Assembly (NCBI GenBank): GCA_910588175.1
Contig: CAJUQQ010000029.1
Location: 1-22,047, forward strand
DNA: 22,047 nucleotides
Direction of reading: 5' to 3'
Source of the DNA: an uncultured Oscillibacter sp.
Lineage (GTDB): Bacteria; Bacillota; Clostridia; Oscillospirales; Oscillospiraceae
Below the pieces are notes generated by a model. The model was not told the DNA's origin. It searched no databases and was given only the letters and a program-made list of their open reading frames with translations. Made by a program: the position numbers and the translations under genes. Of the stretch, positions 1-6,453 are shown in pieces (the first letter of the stretch is position 1; the number at the start of each line of letters is the position of its first letter).

Positions 1-6
1 TTTGCT

Positions 7-35
7 AGATTACCATCTCCTCCCTCTTTTGTCAA
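7..35 (-). promoter_or_regulatory. Sigma-A type promoter reading out of the left edge
   Basis: On the minus strand TTGACA (35-30) and TAATCT (12-7) are separated by exactly 17 bases, close to the sigma-A consensus. The start point would lie at or just beyond the window edge, so it would drive a gene to the left that is not visible. A purine-rich tract (minus strand, about 36-95) lies directly upstream. Confidence 0.65.
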
Positions 36-126
36 TCCCTTTCTTTCCCCTTTTTTCCCTTTTTCTGTTTTCACTATCCTCTTCCCTCCTTTTGGGTATT
101 ACCTATGGTTCTTTTTGACAACGTCA

Positions 127-156
127 CGGGCCGGCCTCCCGTAGGAAGCCGGCCCG
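127..156 (-). terminator. GC-rich hairpin after the anti-sigma gene, probable terminator
   Basis: Perfect 9-bp arms (127-135 and 148-156) enclose a 12-base loop that can itself add three pairs. The hairpin lies 25 bases beyond the anti-sigma stop codon. No clear U tract follows on either strand, so the terminator role rests on position and stem strength only. Confidence 0.4.
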
Positions 157-180
157 CCCGGGTCATATTGGTCCCCCGCT

Positions 181-999
181 TCATGAAAAGGGACCTGTTA
201 CAACCACCTGAAAGCTCATTTCCGAAGCCTCCGGCAGCTTTTCCCACCGCCCCAGCTCCTCCAAAAGCATCTCATACTCCTTTAAACGCAGGGTATAGCG
301 CCGTTCCATCGCGTCCTCCCACTCCGGCTCGAACCCATCCAGCAGATCTCCGGCCTCCTCCGCGGTAAGGCAAAGCGCGATTTCTCCATAGGACTCCACT
401 TCTATATCTTCCATATCCGAACGGCTCTCCGCCGCCGCCTGCGGGGCGGCGGCCATCAGGCTTCTCTGCTGGTCCTCTCCTCTTTCGGCGGCGCGGTTCT
501 TTTCCTCCGCCTTCGCCGCCGTGTGAACCTGCGCATGCTCCTCCGGTTCCCCGGCGTCCAACGCTATACGGGGCGCGACGCCGGTCTCTTCTCCGCCGTC
601 ATAGGCGGAGGTCACAGCCGCTTCGGCCGAAACCGCCGGGTCGACGCCTTCCGCTCCGCCGGAACCGGTTTTCACCAGCACCACCAAAGCGCAGCAGGCC
701 GCCATCGCCGCCGCCGTTCCCATCCAGCGCCGGAAAGAACGCCATTTCCTCTCCACAGCTTTCTCCTCGCAGGGAGTACGGAGCCGCAGCTGTTCCATAA
801 CGCCTTCCACAAAGCCCTCAGGCACAACCGTCTCCTCAACCTCCGGAAACCCGGCCCGAATGGCCAGCGCGTCATCCACATAGGCCCTGCATCCGGGGCA
901 GTCCTCCAGGTGCTCCCGCACCCGTTCCATCTCCTCCGGTGTCAGTTCCCCGTCCACAAACGGATCCAACAGGGCCGCGTATTCCTCACAGCATTTCAT
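181..999 (-). CDS. Zinc-finger anti-sigma factor, single-pass membrane protein
   Basis: This 272-residue protein has the layout of a ZAS-type anti-sigma factor. The N-terminal cytoplasmic domain carries H30-x3-C34-x2-C37, with further cysteines at 3 and 4. A single hydrophobic helix follows at about residues 92-109. The rest is an acidic, Ala/Glu-rich external region whose last third looks helical. Such proteins hold an ECF sigma factor at the membrane and release it on envelope or redox stress. The start codon ATG overlaps the stop of the upstream sigma gene as ATGA, so the two are translationally coupled and are very probably a cognate pair. The signal sensed cannot be read from the sequence. 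The outer domain resembles no family I recognise with confidence. Confidence 0.8.
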   Translation of the reverse strand: MKCCEEYAALLDPFVDGELTPEEMERVREHLEDCPGCRAYVDDALAIRAGFPEVEETVVPEGFVEGVMEQLRLRTPCEEKAVERKWRSFRRWMGTAAAMAACCALVVLVKTGSGGAEGVDPAVSAEAAVTSAYDGGEETGVAPRIALDAGEPEEHAQVHTAAKAEEKNRAAERGEDQQRSLMAAAPQAAAESRSDMEDIEVESYGEIALCLTAEEAGDLLDGFEPEWEDAMERRYTLRLKEYEMLLEELGRWEKLPEASEMSFQVVVTGPFS

Positions 1000-1604
1000 G
1001 AACGGCCCCCCTTTCCTGTTTCTTTAGACGGAGGCGGCGGAGAAAAGTTCCCCTGCTCCAGCAAAAAACTTCGAAGTCTTTTTCGTCCCCGGCTGATTCG
1101 GGATTTGACCGTCCCCACATCCAGCTCCAGCACGTGGGCAATCTCGTCGTACCGAAGCTGCTGCATCTCCCGCAGCACCAGCACCTCCCGGTACTCCGGC
1201 GGCAGGGCCCGGAGCCCCGCCTCGATCTGCTCCCGCAGCTCCCGCCGCTCCGCCTCCTCCTGGGGAGAGGGAATGGGGGACGGAATATCCAAATTCAAAT
1301 CCTCGCCGTCCAGCGAAACGGCGGCCTGCCGCCGCCCCTCCCGCCGCAACAGGTCTACACAGGCGTTGGAGGACAGCCGGTAAAGCCAGGTGGAAAAGCT
1401 GCTGTCCCCCCGAAAGTTCTTCAAGCCCTGCCACGCGGCCAAAAAGGCCTCTTGGGCGGCCTCGGCGGCGTCTTCCGGGTTGCCGCACATCCGCTGGGTC
1501 AGGGCCAGCACCCGTTTTTCATAGAGGAGAACCAGTTCCTCAAAGGCCCCTTGGTCTCCCTCCCGGGCGGCGGCGATCCATTTTTCTTCCCGCGAATCGG
1601 TCAT
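996..1604 (-). CDS. ECF-family RNA polymerase sigma factor
   Basis: This 202-residue protein is an ECF sigma-70 factor. Region 2 spans about residues 25-92 (AAQEAFLAAW, then FSTWLYRLSSNACVDLLRRE), a proline-rich linker covers about 100-118, and region 4 covers about 130-180 with the helix-turn-helix YDEIAHVLELDVGTVKSRIS. It would direct RNA polymerase to a stress regulon. Its start overlaps the dusB stop by ATGA and its stop overlaps the anti-sigma start by ATGA, giving the order dusB, sigma, anti-sigma. The C-terminal tail is rich in Pro, Lys and Gly. I could not find a convincing ECF-type promoter (AAC/CGTC pattern) in front of the operon, so autoregulation is not shown. Confidence 0.9.
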   Translation of the reverse strand: MTDSREEKWIAAAREGDQGAFEELVLLYEKRVLALTQRMCGNPEDAAEAAQEAFLAAWQGLKNFRGDSSFSTWLYRLSSNACVDLLRREGRRQAAVSLDGEDLNLDIPSPIPSPQEEAERRELREQIEAGLRALPPEYREVLVLREMQQLRYDEIAHVLELDVGTVKSRISRGRKRLRSFLLEQGNFSPPPPSKETGKGGRS

Positions 1605-2602
1605 AGGCGCTCCTCCTCCCGCCGCCGGTCCCGGAGATCCCGCTTGATGCCCTGGGTCACCCGGTATACATCTTCTAGGGTATTCATTTGGACAATCTGC
1701 TCCTTATAATAATTGGCGTAAGGCACGCCCTTGAGGTACCAGCAGTAATGCCGCCGGGCCTCCAGGACCGCCGTCCGCTCACCCTTGTACTCCGCCGCCA
1801 GCTCAAACTGCCGCACGGCCAAATCGCACCGCTCCGCCAGAGGCGGCGGGGGCGGGGCCTCCTCTCCCTCCAGCACGGCCTTGGCCTGCTGAAAAATCCA
1901 GGGATTTCCAAAGCAGCCCCGGCCAATCATGGCCATATCGGCCTTGGTGTGCTGAAGAATCCGGGCCGCGTCCTCCGGCTTCCAGATGTCGCCGTTGGCG
2001 ATGACGGGGATGGACACGGCTTCCTTCACCGCCCGGATGCAGTTCCAGTCCGCCTGTCCGCTGTAAATCTGGGCCCGGGTCCGGCCATGGACCGCCACGG
2101 CGGAAGCCCCGGCCTGTTCCAGTACCCGGGCAAACTCCACGCAGTTGCAGCTTCCCATGTCCCAGCCCCGGCGGAACTTGGCGGTAACGGGGACGGCGGG
2201 GGAAACGGCCTTCACCACAGCCTCCACAATGCGCCCCGCCTTTTCCGGGTCCTTCATCAGGGCCGCGCCGTCCCCGTTGTTGACGATCTTCCCCATGGGA
2301 CAGCCCATGTTGATGTCCAGAATGTCCGCTCCTGTGTATTCCATGGCGATCTGCGCGGCCTCGGCCATACAGGCCGGGTCGCTGCCGAAGATCTGAACGG
2401 CGGCGGGATGCTCCCCCGGAAACTGCCGCAGCAGGGAAAAGGTCTTCTTGTCCCTGTAGCAAAGCGCCTTTGAGGAAATCAGCTCCGTACAGGTATAGCC
2501 CGCCCCCAGCTCCGCGCAGAGCCGGCGGAAGGCGGCGTCGGTCACGCCGGCCATGGGGGCCAGCGCCAATTTTGAGGGAATCGCGACGGTTCCGATGTTC
2601 AT
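1601..2602 (-). CDS. dusB: tRNA dihydrouridine synthase, DusB type
   Basis: This 333-residue FMN-dependent TIM-barrel enzyme reduces specific uridines in the D-loop of tRNA to dihydrouridine. Evidence: LAPMAGVTDAAFR near the N-terminus; the active-site motif DINMGCP with the catalytic cysteine at 101; a K-to-R phosphate-binding stretch VTAKFRRGW; VHGRTR at about 172; and IANGDI followed by MIGRGCFGNPW, which build the flavin site. Length is normal for the family. Start: ATG at 2602 is preceded by a GAGAGGAG ribosome site. It is the first gene of a three-gene minus-strand operon with the sigma/anti-sigma pair, and no direct functional link is visible. Clostridia often carry several Dus paralogues, so the exact subfamily is moderately certain. 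Confidence 0.92.
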   Translation of the reverse strand: MNIGTVAIPSKLALAPMAGVTDAAFRRLCAELGAGYTCTELISSKALCYRDKKTFSLLRQFPGEHPAAVQIFGSDPACMAEAAQIAMEYTGADILDINMGCPMGKIVNNGDGAALMKDPEKAGRIVEAVVKAVSPAVPVTAKFRRGWDMGSCNCVEFARVLEQAGASAVAVHGRTRAQIYSGQADWNCIRAVKEAVSIPVIANGDIWKPEDAARILQHTKADMAMIGRGCFGNPWIFQQAKAVLEGEEAPPPPPLAERCDLAVRQFELAAEYKGERTAVLEARRHYCWYLKGVPYANYYKEQIVQMNTLEDVYRVTQGIKRDLRDRRREEERL

Positions 2603-2649
2603 GGGACAAGGCTCCTCTCTTCCGGGGACGAACGGTTCTCATCTTCCGC

Positions 2650-2678
2650 ATCATACCACAACTTTGGGGAAATGTCCA
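2650..2678 (-). promoter_or_regulatory. Promoter of the dusB-sigma-anti-sigma operon
   Basis: On the minus strand TGGACA (2678-2673), a 17-base spacer and TATGAT (2655-2650) form a good housekeeping promoter. The predicted start lies about 40 bases upstream of dusB. This suggests the sigma factor is made constitutively under sigma-A and controlled mainly by its anti-sigma partner. Confidence 0.6.
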
Positions 2679-2832
2679 CTTCCGCCTTTTCCCGGGCGGC
2701 GGCCCGTCCCCGCCCCGCGCTCTCGTTACCGTTTTGTAACCTTTTTCCAGCTTCTCCCCGGAGCTTTTCCCGTCAATTCTTGTCCAAACAGGTCTAAAGT
2801 GGGGTTAATCATGCCTCTAAGGCCCTTTAGGC

Positions 2833-2861
2833 TTGACAAAAGTGGGGATGAGGTGTATACT
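2833..2861 (+). promoter_or_regulatory. Strong sigma-A promoter of the G5/3D protein gene
   Basis: TTGACA (2833-2838), a 17-base spacer and TATACT (2856-2861). It shares both hexamers and the spacer length with the guaB promoter at 17231. The start point near 2868 leaves a leader of about 150 bases before the GTG start codon at 3019, which is long for this compact genome. Confidence 0.8.
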
Positions 2862-2879
2862 GAGGCCAGTTTCTCATTG

Positions 2880-3010
2880 GTAACAAAAGTTACAAGCCGT
2901 TTTTCAAGTCTGTACGGCTGCCCAATACTCCCCCGGCGGGGAACCCCGCGCCCCCTCCGCTTTTCGCGGGCAGGAACCGGACACGGGGCTCTATCACCTT
3001 AACTAGGAGG
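2880..3010 (+). promoter_or_regulatory. Structured mRNA leader, possible ydaO-type c-di-AMP riboswitch
   Basis: The leader carries a GTAAC/GTTAC hairpin (2880-2893), an AGCCGT/ACGGCT stem (2895-2919), the segment GGCTGCCCAAT (2916-2926), a GGCGGGGAACC element (2935-2945) and CTTAACTAGGAGG just before the start codon. The GGxUGCCxAAU ... GGxGGAACC ... UAACU order resembles the ydaO/yuaA c-di-AMP riboswitch, which is known to sit in front of cell-wall remodelling genes of exactly this kind. I compared from memory and several conserved blocks could not be placed, so the class is tentative. Confidence 0.38.
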
Positions 3011-3018
3011 GTATCAAC

Positions 3019-4098
3019 GTGAACACCGACCAACGACAACAACTGTTATACACCCTTTGCCGCCGCGGCAGCATGCTGCTGTTCTGTCTGCTTGTCGCCG
3101 CCGTCACCGGCCTTTCCGCCACCGGCTGGGCCGACTCGCTGTTCCTCATCACCGGAACGGACGACGGCGCCATCCTTCTGGACCCGGCGCAGAAGACGCC
3201 GCCGGACCTGTCCTCCCAAATGCTGTATGTCTCCAGCGGAGGCCGGGGCTATGACCTCACCCTGCGGGAGGACACCACCGTCACCGTCCGCCACGAGGGC
3301 ACCGCCGTCACCGTCCAGTCCCGCAAAGAGAGCGTCTCCACCCTGCTCTCCCGGCTGCACGTATACCCCAGCCCCCTGGAAATGATCGGCGTGACGGTTT
3401 CCGACAGCGGCGTGGACCTGAACATCGCCTCGGACCTGACTTATTATGATTACGTGACGGAAAACGTCTCCTTCACCACCCAGCGGGTGGCCAACCCCGA
3501 GATGGAGGTCGGCCAGGAAAAGGTGGTTCAGGAGGGAGCCGACGGCGTCCGCTCCTCCGTCTATGAGGTGGTCTGGTCCAACGGCACGGAGCTCAGCCGC
3601 CAGTTTGTGGAGGAGCTGAGCACCACCGCCGTGGAGCGGATCGTGGAATACGGCACCAAGACCAAAGCCAAGCCCGCCTCGCCGGACAAGGCGGACCCGG
3701 ACAGCATCCTGACGGAGCACGGCGAGACCGGCGGCGGCATTGCCAGCGTCTCGGAAAACGCCGACGGCAGCGGCACCCTGACGCTCAAAGACGGCACGGT
3801 GCTGAACTACTCCGGCGTCCGTACCATGACCGCCACCGCCTACACCACCGGCCACGACGGCGTGGGAACCCGCACCGCCAGCGGCACCGCCGTCCATGTG
3901 GGCACCGTGGCCGTGGACAAGAGCGTCCTCCCCCTGGGCACCCGGATGTATATTGTCGCCGGCGGCAGCGTGGTCTACGGACTGGCCGTGGCGGAGGACA
4001 CCGGCGTCAAGGGCAACAAAATCGACCTGTTCTATGACACCTATGACGAGTGCATCCAGTTCGGCAGGCGAACCTGTACCGTCTATATTCTCCAGTGA
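3019..4098 (+). CDS. Secreted or anchored G5/3D-domain cell-wall remodelling protein
   Basis: This 359-residue protein resembles the YabE/Rpf-like group of Firmicutes. An N-terminal hydrophobic helix (about 18-35) serves as signal or anchor. A ubiquitin-like DUF348-type segment follows (about 85-130), then a G5 domain (about 142-212) that may bind peptidoglycan or glycans, a low-complexity linker, and a C-terminal 3D domain (about 270-358). The 3D domain, a double-psi barrel like that of lytic transglycosylases, shows the three expected aspartates at D300 (VAVDKSVLPLGT), D327 (AEDTG) and D336 (NKIDLF). The likely job is peptidoglycan cleavage outside the membrane during growth or spore outgrowth. 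GTG at 3019 is chosen as start because TAGGAGG lies eight bases upstream. The gene is monocistronic, between its own promoter and terminator. Confidence 0.88.
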   Translation: MNTDQRQQLLYTLCRRGSMLLFCLLVAAVTGLSATGWADSLFLITGTDDGAILLDPAQKTPPDLSSQMLYVSSGGRGYDLTLREDTTVTVRHEGTAVTVQSRKESVSTLLSRLHVYPSPLEMIGVTVSDSGVDLNIASDLTYYDYVTENVSFTTQRVANPEMEVGQEKVVQEGADGVRSSVYEVVWSNGTELSRQFVEELSTTAVERIVEYGTKTKAKPASPDKADPDSILTEHGETGGGIASVSENADGSGTLTLKDGTVLNYSGVRTMTATAYTTGHDGVGTRTASGTAVHVGTVAVDKSVLPLGTRMYIVAGGSVVYGLAVAEDTGVKGNKIDLFYDTYDECIQFGRRTCTVYILQ

Positions 4099-4110
4099 TT
4101 TCGCAGAAGG

Positions 4111-4140
4111 CTCCCGGCTAAACAGCCGGGGGTCTTTTTG
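4111..4140 (+). terminator. Rho-independent terminator of the G5/3D gene
   Basis: CCCGGCT (4113-4119), an AAAC loop and AGCCGGG (4124-4130) are followed by GGTCTTTTTG. It lies 12 bases after the stop codon and separates the wall-protein gene from the purine operon. Confidence 0.9.
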
Positions 4141-4199
4141 CTTTCCGGGGTCCTCTTTGAAAATCCGTCACAAGCCGGGGGCAGAATCGCCTTGGGAAC

Positions 4200-4216
4200 T
4201 GTCAATTTTGTCAATT
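4200..4216 (+). repeat. Tandem direct repeat TGTCAATT just upstream of the purine promoter
   Basis: TGTCAATT occurs at 4200-4207 and 4209-4216, a 9-base period, and the second copy runs into the -35 hexamer at 4215. It could be a regulator-binding direct repeat or an AT-rich upstream element. Confidence 0.45.
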
Positions 4217-4243
4217 GCGGTTCGGCCCGGAAACCGATACAAT
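4215..4243 (+). promoter_or_regulatory. Predicted promoter of the purine operon
   Basis: TTGCGG (4215-4220), a 17-base spacer and TACAAT (4238-4243). The -35 is imperfect, which suits a regulated promoter. The start point near 4250 gives a leader of about 55 bases before gntR, too short for the known purine or ZTP riboswitches, none of which I could match here. Confidence 0.6.
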
Positions 4244-4256
4244 AGGTATGACCTAT
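4242..4256. promoter_or_regulatory. Inverted-repeat operator candidate at the purine operon start point
   Basis: ATAGGT (4242-4247), ATG, ACCTAT (4251-4256): perfect 6-base arms overlapping the end of the -10 box and the predicted transcription start. Spacing and length fit a GntR/HutC-family dimer. The first gene of the transcript encodes such a protein, so autorepression of the whole operon is a reasonable inference. Confidence 0.55.
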
Positions 4257-4306
4257 CCGGCAGGGCGTCTTTGTCCCGGAATCTTCATTGGAACGAGGTA
4301 GACGGC

Positions 4307-5032
4307 ATGAACACTCACACATCCCACACCAAGGCCATCCGCGCCCAGCTTTTGGCCTCCATGCGCACCGGCGAGTACGCCCACCGGGCGCGCCTGCCCC
4401 GGGAGAGCGTGCTCTGCGTGAAGCTGGGTATCAGCCGCACCCAGCTGCGGGACATTCTGGCCTCCCTGGAACGGGAGGGCTTCATCACCCGCCGCCACGG
4501 CGTGGGCACCATCATCAACCGCCATGTGCTGGATGTCCAGACCCGGATGGACATTGAGGTGGAATTCCTGGACATGATCCGGCAGAACGGCTTCACCCCG
4601 GCGGTGGCCTCCATCCGCTCCTGGGAAGAACCGGCGGACGCGAGGACCGCCGCCCAGCTCCAGCTCCCGGAGGGGACCCCTATGCTCCGGGTCTCCCGCC
4701 TCTGCACCGCCGACGGACGCCCCGCCATCTACTGCGAGGACGTAATCGAAAAGGCCCTCATCCGGGAGAACTACACAGAGGAGGACTTGAAGCCCCCCAT
4801 CTTCCACTTCCTCCAGCAGTCCTGCGGTATATTTCCCTATCTGGACCTGACGGATCTCCGGGCCGTTCCGGCGGACGAGAAGCTGGCGGAGGTTCTCCAG
4901 GTCCCCCTGGGCGCGCCTTTGCTGTATATGGAAGAGGTGGATTTCGATATTGACGGCAGGCCCGTCTTCTGCTCCGCCGAGTATTTTACCGACGGCATTT
5001 TCCGCCACACGGTTCTGAGAAAGAAACTGTAA
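4307..5032 (+). CDS. GntR-family (HutC/UTRA) transcriptional regulator heading the purine operon
   Basis: This 241-residue protein has a winged helix-turn-helix at about residues 5-72 (LGISRTQLRDILASLEREGF, then HGVGTI as the wing) and a UTRA effector domain at about 92-235, ending in the typical DGRPVFCSAEYFTDGIFRH. HutC-subfamily members are usually repressors released by a small metabolite. ATG at 4307 has GAGG eight bases upstream, and no other in-frame Met gives the GntR fold. It lies 20 bases before purE in the same direction and behind the only promoter I see, so it is probably co-transcribed with the purine genes and controls them. The ligand is unknown; a purine pathway intermediate, nucleotide or PRPP is plausible. 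It is unrelated to the PRTase-fold PurR of Bacillus. Confidence 0.88.
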   Translation: MNTHTSHTKAIRAQLLASMRTGEYAHRARLPRESVLCVKLGISRTQLRDILASLEREGFITRRHGVGTIINRHVLDVQTRMDIEVEFLDMIRQNGFTPAVASIRSWEEPADARTAAQLQLPEGTPMLRVSRLCTADGRPAIYCEDVIEKALIRENYTEEDLKPPIFHFLQQSCGIFPYLDLTDLRAVPADEKLAEVLQVPLGAPLLYMEEVDFDIDGRPVFCSAEYFTDGIFRHTVLRKKL

Positions 5033-5052
5033 AACTGAAGGGAGAGTTCGTT

Positions 5053-5541
5053 ATGAAAAAAGTAGCCGTACTCATGGGGTCCGATTCCGATTGGCCGGTG
5101 GTCCGGGGAACCTGCGCCCAGCTGGACGCCTTCGGCATCCCCTACGAGGCCCATATCATGAGCGCCCACCGCAGTCCCGCCCAGGTGGCGGAGTTCGCCG
5201 CCTACGCCCGGAAAAGCGGCTTCGGCGTCATCATCTGCGCCGCCGGCATGGCCGCCCATCTGGCGGGTGCCGTGGCCGCCAACACCACCCTGCCCGTCAT
5301 CGGCATCCCCATGAAGGGGGGCGCTATGGACGGGCTGGACGCTTTATTGGCCACCGTCCAGATGCCCAGCGGCATCCCCGTGGCCACCGTGGCTCTGAAC
5401 GGGGCCAAAAACGCCGCCGTCCTGGCCGCCCAGATTTTGGCGGTGACCGACGAAAATCTGGCCTCCTGGCTGGACGCCTCCCGCCGGGACATGGCCGCCC
5501 AGATCGAGGAGAAGGATGCCGCTCTGCAATCGGAAATCTGA
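5053..5541 (+). CDS. purE: N5-carboxyaminoimidazole ribonucleotide mutase / AIR carboxylase PurE
   Basis: This 162-residue PurE moves or adds the carboxyl group that gives CAIR in IMP synthesis. The nucleotide-binding start VAVLMGSDSDWPV, MSAHRSP at about residues 36-42, CAAGMAAHLAGAVAANT and the GIPM loop are all present, and the length is normal. GGGAGAG precedes ATG 5053. No purK lies in the operon. Either PurK is encoded elsewhere (class I route through N5-CAIR) or this PurE works as a class II enzyme using CO2 directly. The sequence alone, read by eye, does not decide between the two. Confidence 0.95.
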   Translation: MKKVAVLMGSDSDWPVVRGTCAQLDAFGIPYEAHIMSAHRSPAQVAEFAAYARKSGFGVIICAAGMAAHLAGAVAANTTLPVIGIPMKGGAMDGLDALLATVQMPSGIPVATVALNGAKNAAVLAAQILAVTDENLASWLDASRRDMAAQIEEKDAALQSEI

Positions 5542-5586
5542 CACACCGCCCATTCACCACCATTTTACTTGACGGAGGAATACACC

Positions 5587-6300
5587 ATGCAAAAGCTGGA
5601 ACAGCTCTATGAGGGCAAGGCCAAGAAGGTCTTTAAAACCGACGACCCGAATCTGTACATTGTGGACTACAAGGATGACGCCACCGCCTTCAACGGGCTG
5701 AAAAAGGGCACCATCACAGGCAAAGGAGTCATCAACAACCAAATGACCAACCGCTTTATGGCAAAGCTGGAGAAGGCCGGGGTCCCCACCCATTTTGTGG
5801 AGGAGCTGAGCGAACGGGAAACCGTGGTGAAGAAGGTCTCCATCGTCCCTCTGGAGGTCATTATCCGCAACCTCTCCGCCGGGTCTTTCGCCAAGCACTA
5901 CGGCGTGGAGGAGGGCATCGTCTTCGACGCCCCCACCATCGAGTTCTCCTATAAAAACGACGACCTGGGGGACCCCCTGCTGAACGAGTACCACGCCCTG
6001 GCCCTGAAGCTGGCCACGAAGGAGGAGATTGAGACCATCAAGCGGTACGCCTTCCAGGTCAACGACTTCCTCAAGTCCTTCTGGGCCTCCTGCGGGGTGA
6101 CCCTGGTGGACTTCAAGCTGGAGTTCGGCCGCCTGGAGGACGGCACCATCGTTCTGGCGGACGAGATCAGCCCCGACACCTGCCGTCTCTGGGATTCCAA
6201 GACCCATGAAAAGCTGGACAAGGACCGCTTCCGCCGGGACCTGGGCGGCGTGGAGGACGCCTACGCCGAGGTCATGCGCCGGATGAACGAGGCGCTGTAA
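5587..6300 (+). CDS. purC: SAICAR synthase PurC
   Basis: This 237-residue phosphoribosylaminoimidazole-succinocarboxamide synthase joins CAIR and aspartate using ATP. Diagnostic stretches are the N-terminal LYEGKAKKVF, EVIIRNLSAGSFAKHYG, LVDFKLEFG and LADEISPDTCRLWD. ATG 5587 is preferred over an ATG 18 bases upstream because GGAGG (5574-5578) stands eight bases before it and the family starts near its LYEGK motif. It is 45 bases downstream of purE and followed almost at once by a small ORF. Length and motifs are ordinary, so the assignment is secure. Confidence 0.96.
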   Translation: MQKLEQLYEGKAKKVFKTDDPNLYIVDYKDDATAFNGLKKGTITGKGVINNQMTNRFMAKLEKAGVPTHFVEELSERETVVKKVSIVPLEVIIRNLSAGSFAKHYGVEEGIVFDAPTIEFSYKNDDLGDPLLNEYHALALKLATKEEIETIKRYAFQVNDFLKSFWASCGVTLVDFKLEFGRLEDGTIVLADEISPDTCRLWDSKTHEKLDKDRFRRDLGGVEDAYAEVMRRMNEAL

Positions 6301-6301
6301 G

Positions 6302-6442
6302 TTGGGCATTATCGGAGGGCCGGACGGCCCCACCGCGATTTTTGTCTCCACCACCCCCGCCGGGATCGCCGCCTTAGCGCTCCTGGCCGCGGCGGCGCTG
6401 GGGGCTGTACTTTGGATATTCCTGCGCAAGCGTAAAAAATAA
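6302..6442 (+). CDS. Small membrane protein with a decarboxylase-beta-like motif (TTG start)
   Basis: A 46-residue reading frame fills the gap between purC and purF. It begins at TTG 6302, directly after the purC stop, and ends at TAA 6442, whose last bases run into the purF ribosome site. It opens with GIIGGPDGPTAIF, which resembles a conserved segment of the beta subunits of sodium-pumping decarboxylases (OadB/GcdB). One hydrophobic helix (about residues 19-42) and a C-terminal LRKRKK follow, predicting a single-pass protein with a positive inside tail. No in-frame ATG or GTG exists and the upstream ribosome site is weak, so expression may depend on coupling to purC. The lack of stops, the helix plus basic tail and the tight fit argue for a real gene. 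Function is unknown. Confidence 0.6.
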   Translation: MGIIGGPDGPTAIFVSTTPAGIAALALLAAAALGAVLWIFLRKRKK

Positions 6443-6453
6443 GGAGGCTGCGA

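Noticed and set aside
2725..2780. ECF-type autoregulated promoter (GTAACC ... CGTC)
   Set aside because: The two elements are about 29 bases apart, well beyond the usual 16 or so, and point away from the sigma operon.
2797..2846. MraZ-type AAAGTGGGG repeats
   Set aside because: Only two copies about 40 bases apart; MraZ boxes are spaced about one helical turn apart and there is no mraZ context.
4141..4306. Guanine, PRPP/ykkC or ZTP riboswitch ahead of the purine operon
   Set aside because: None of the conserved cores could be found and the predicted leader is only about 55 bases.
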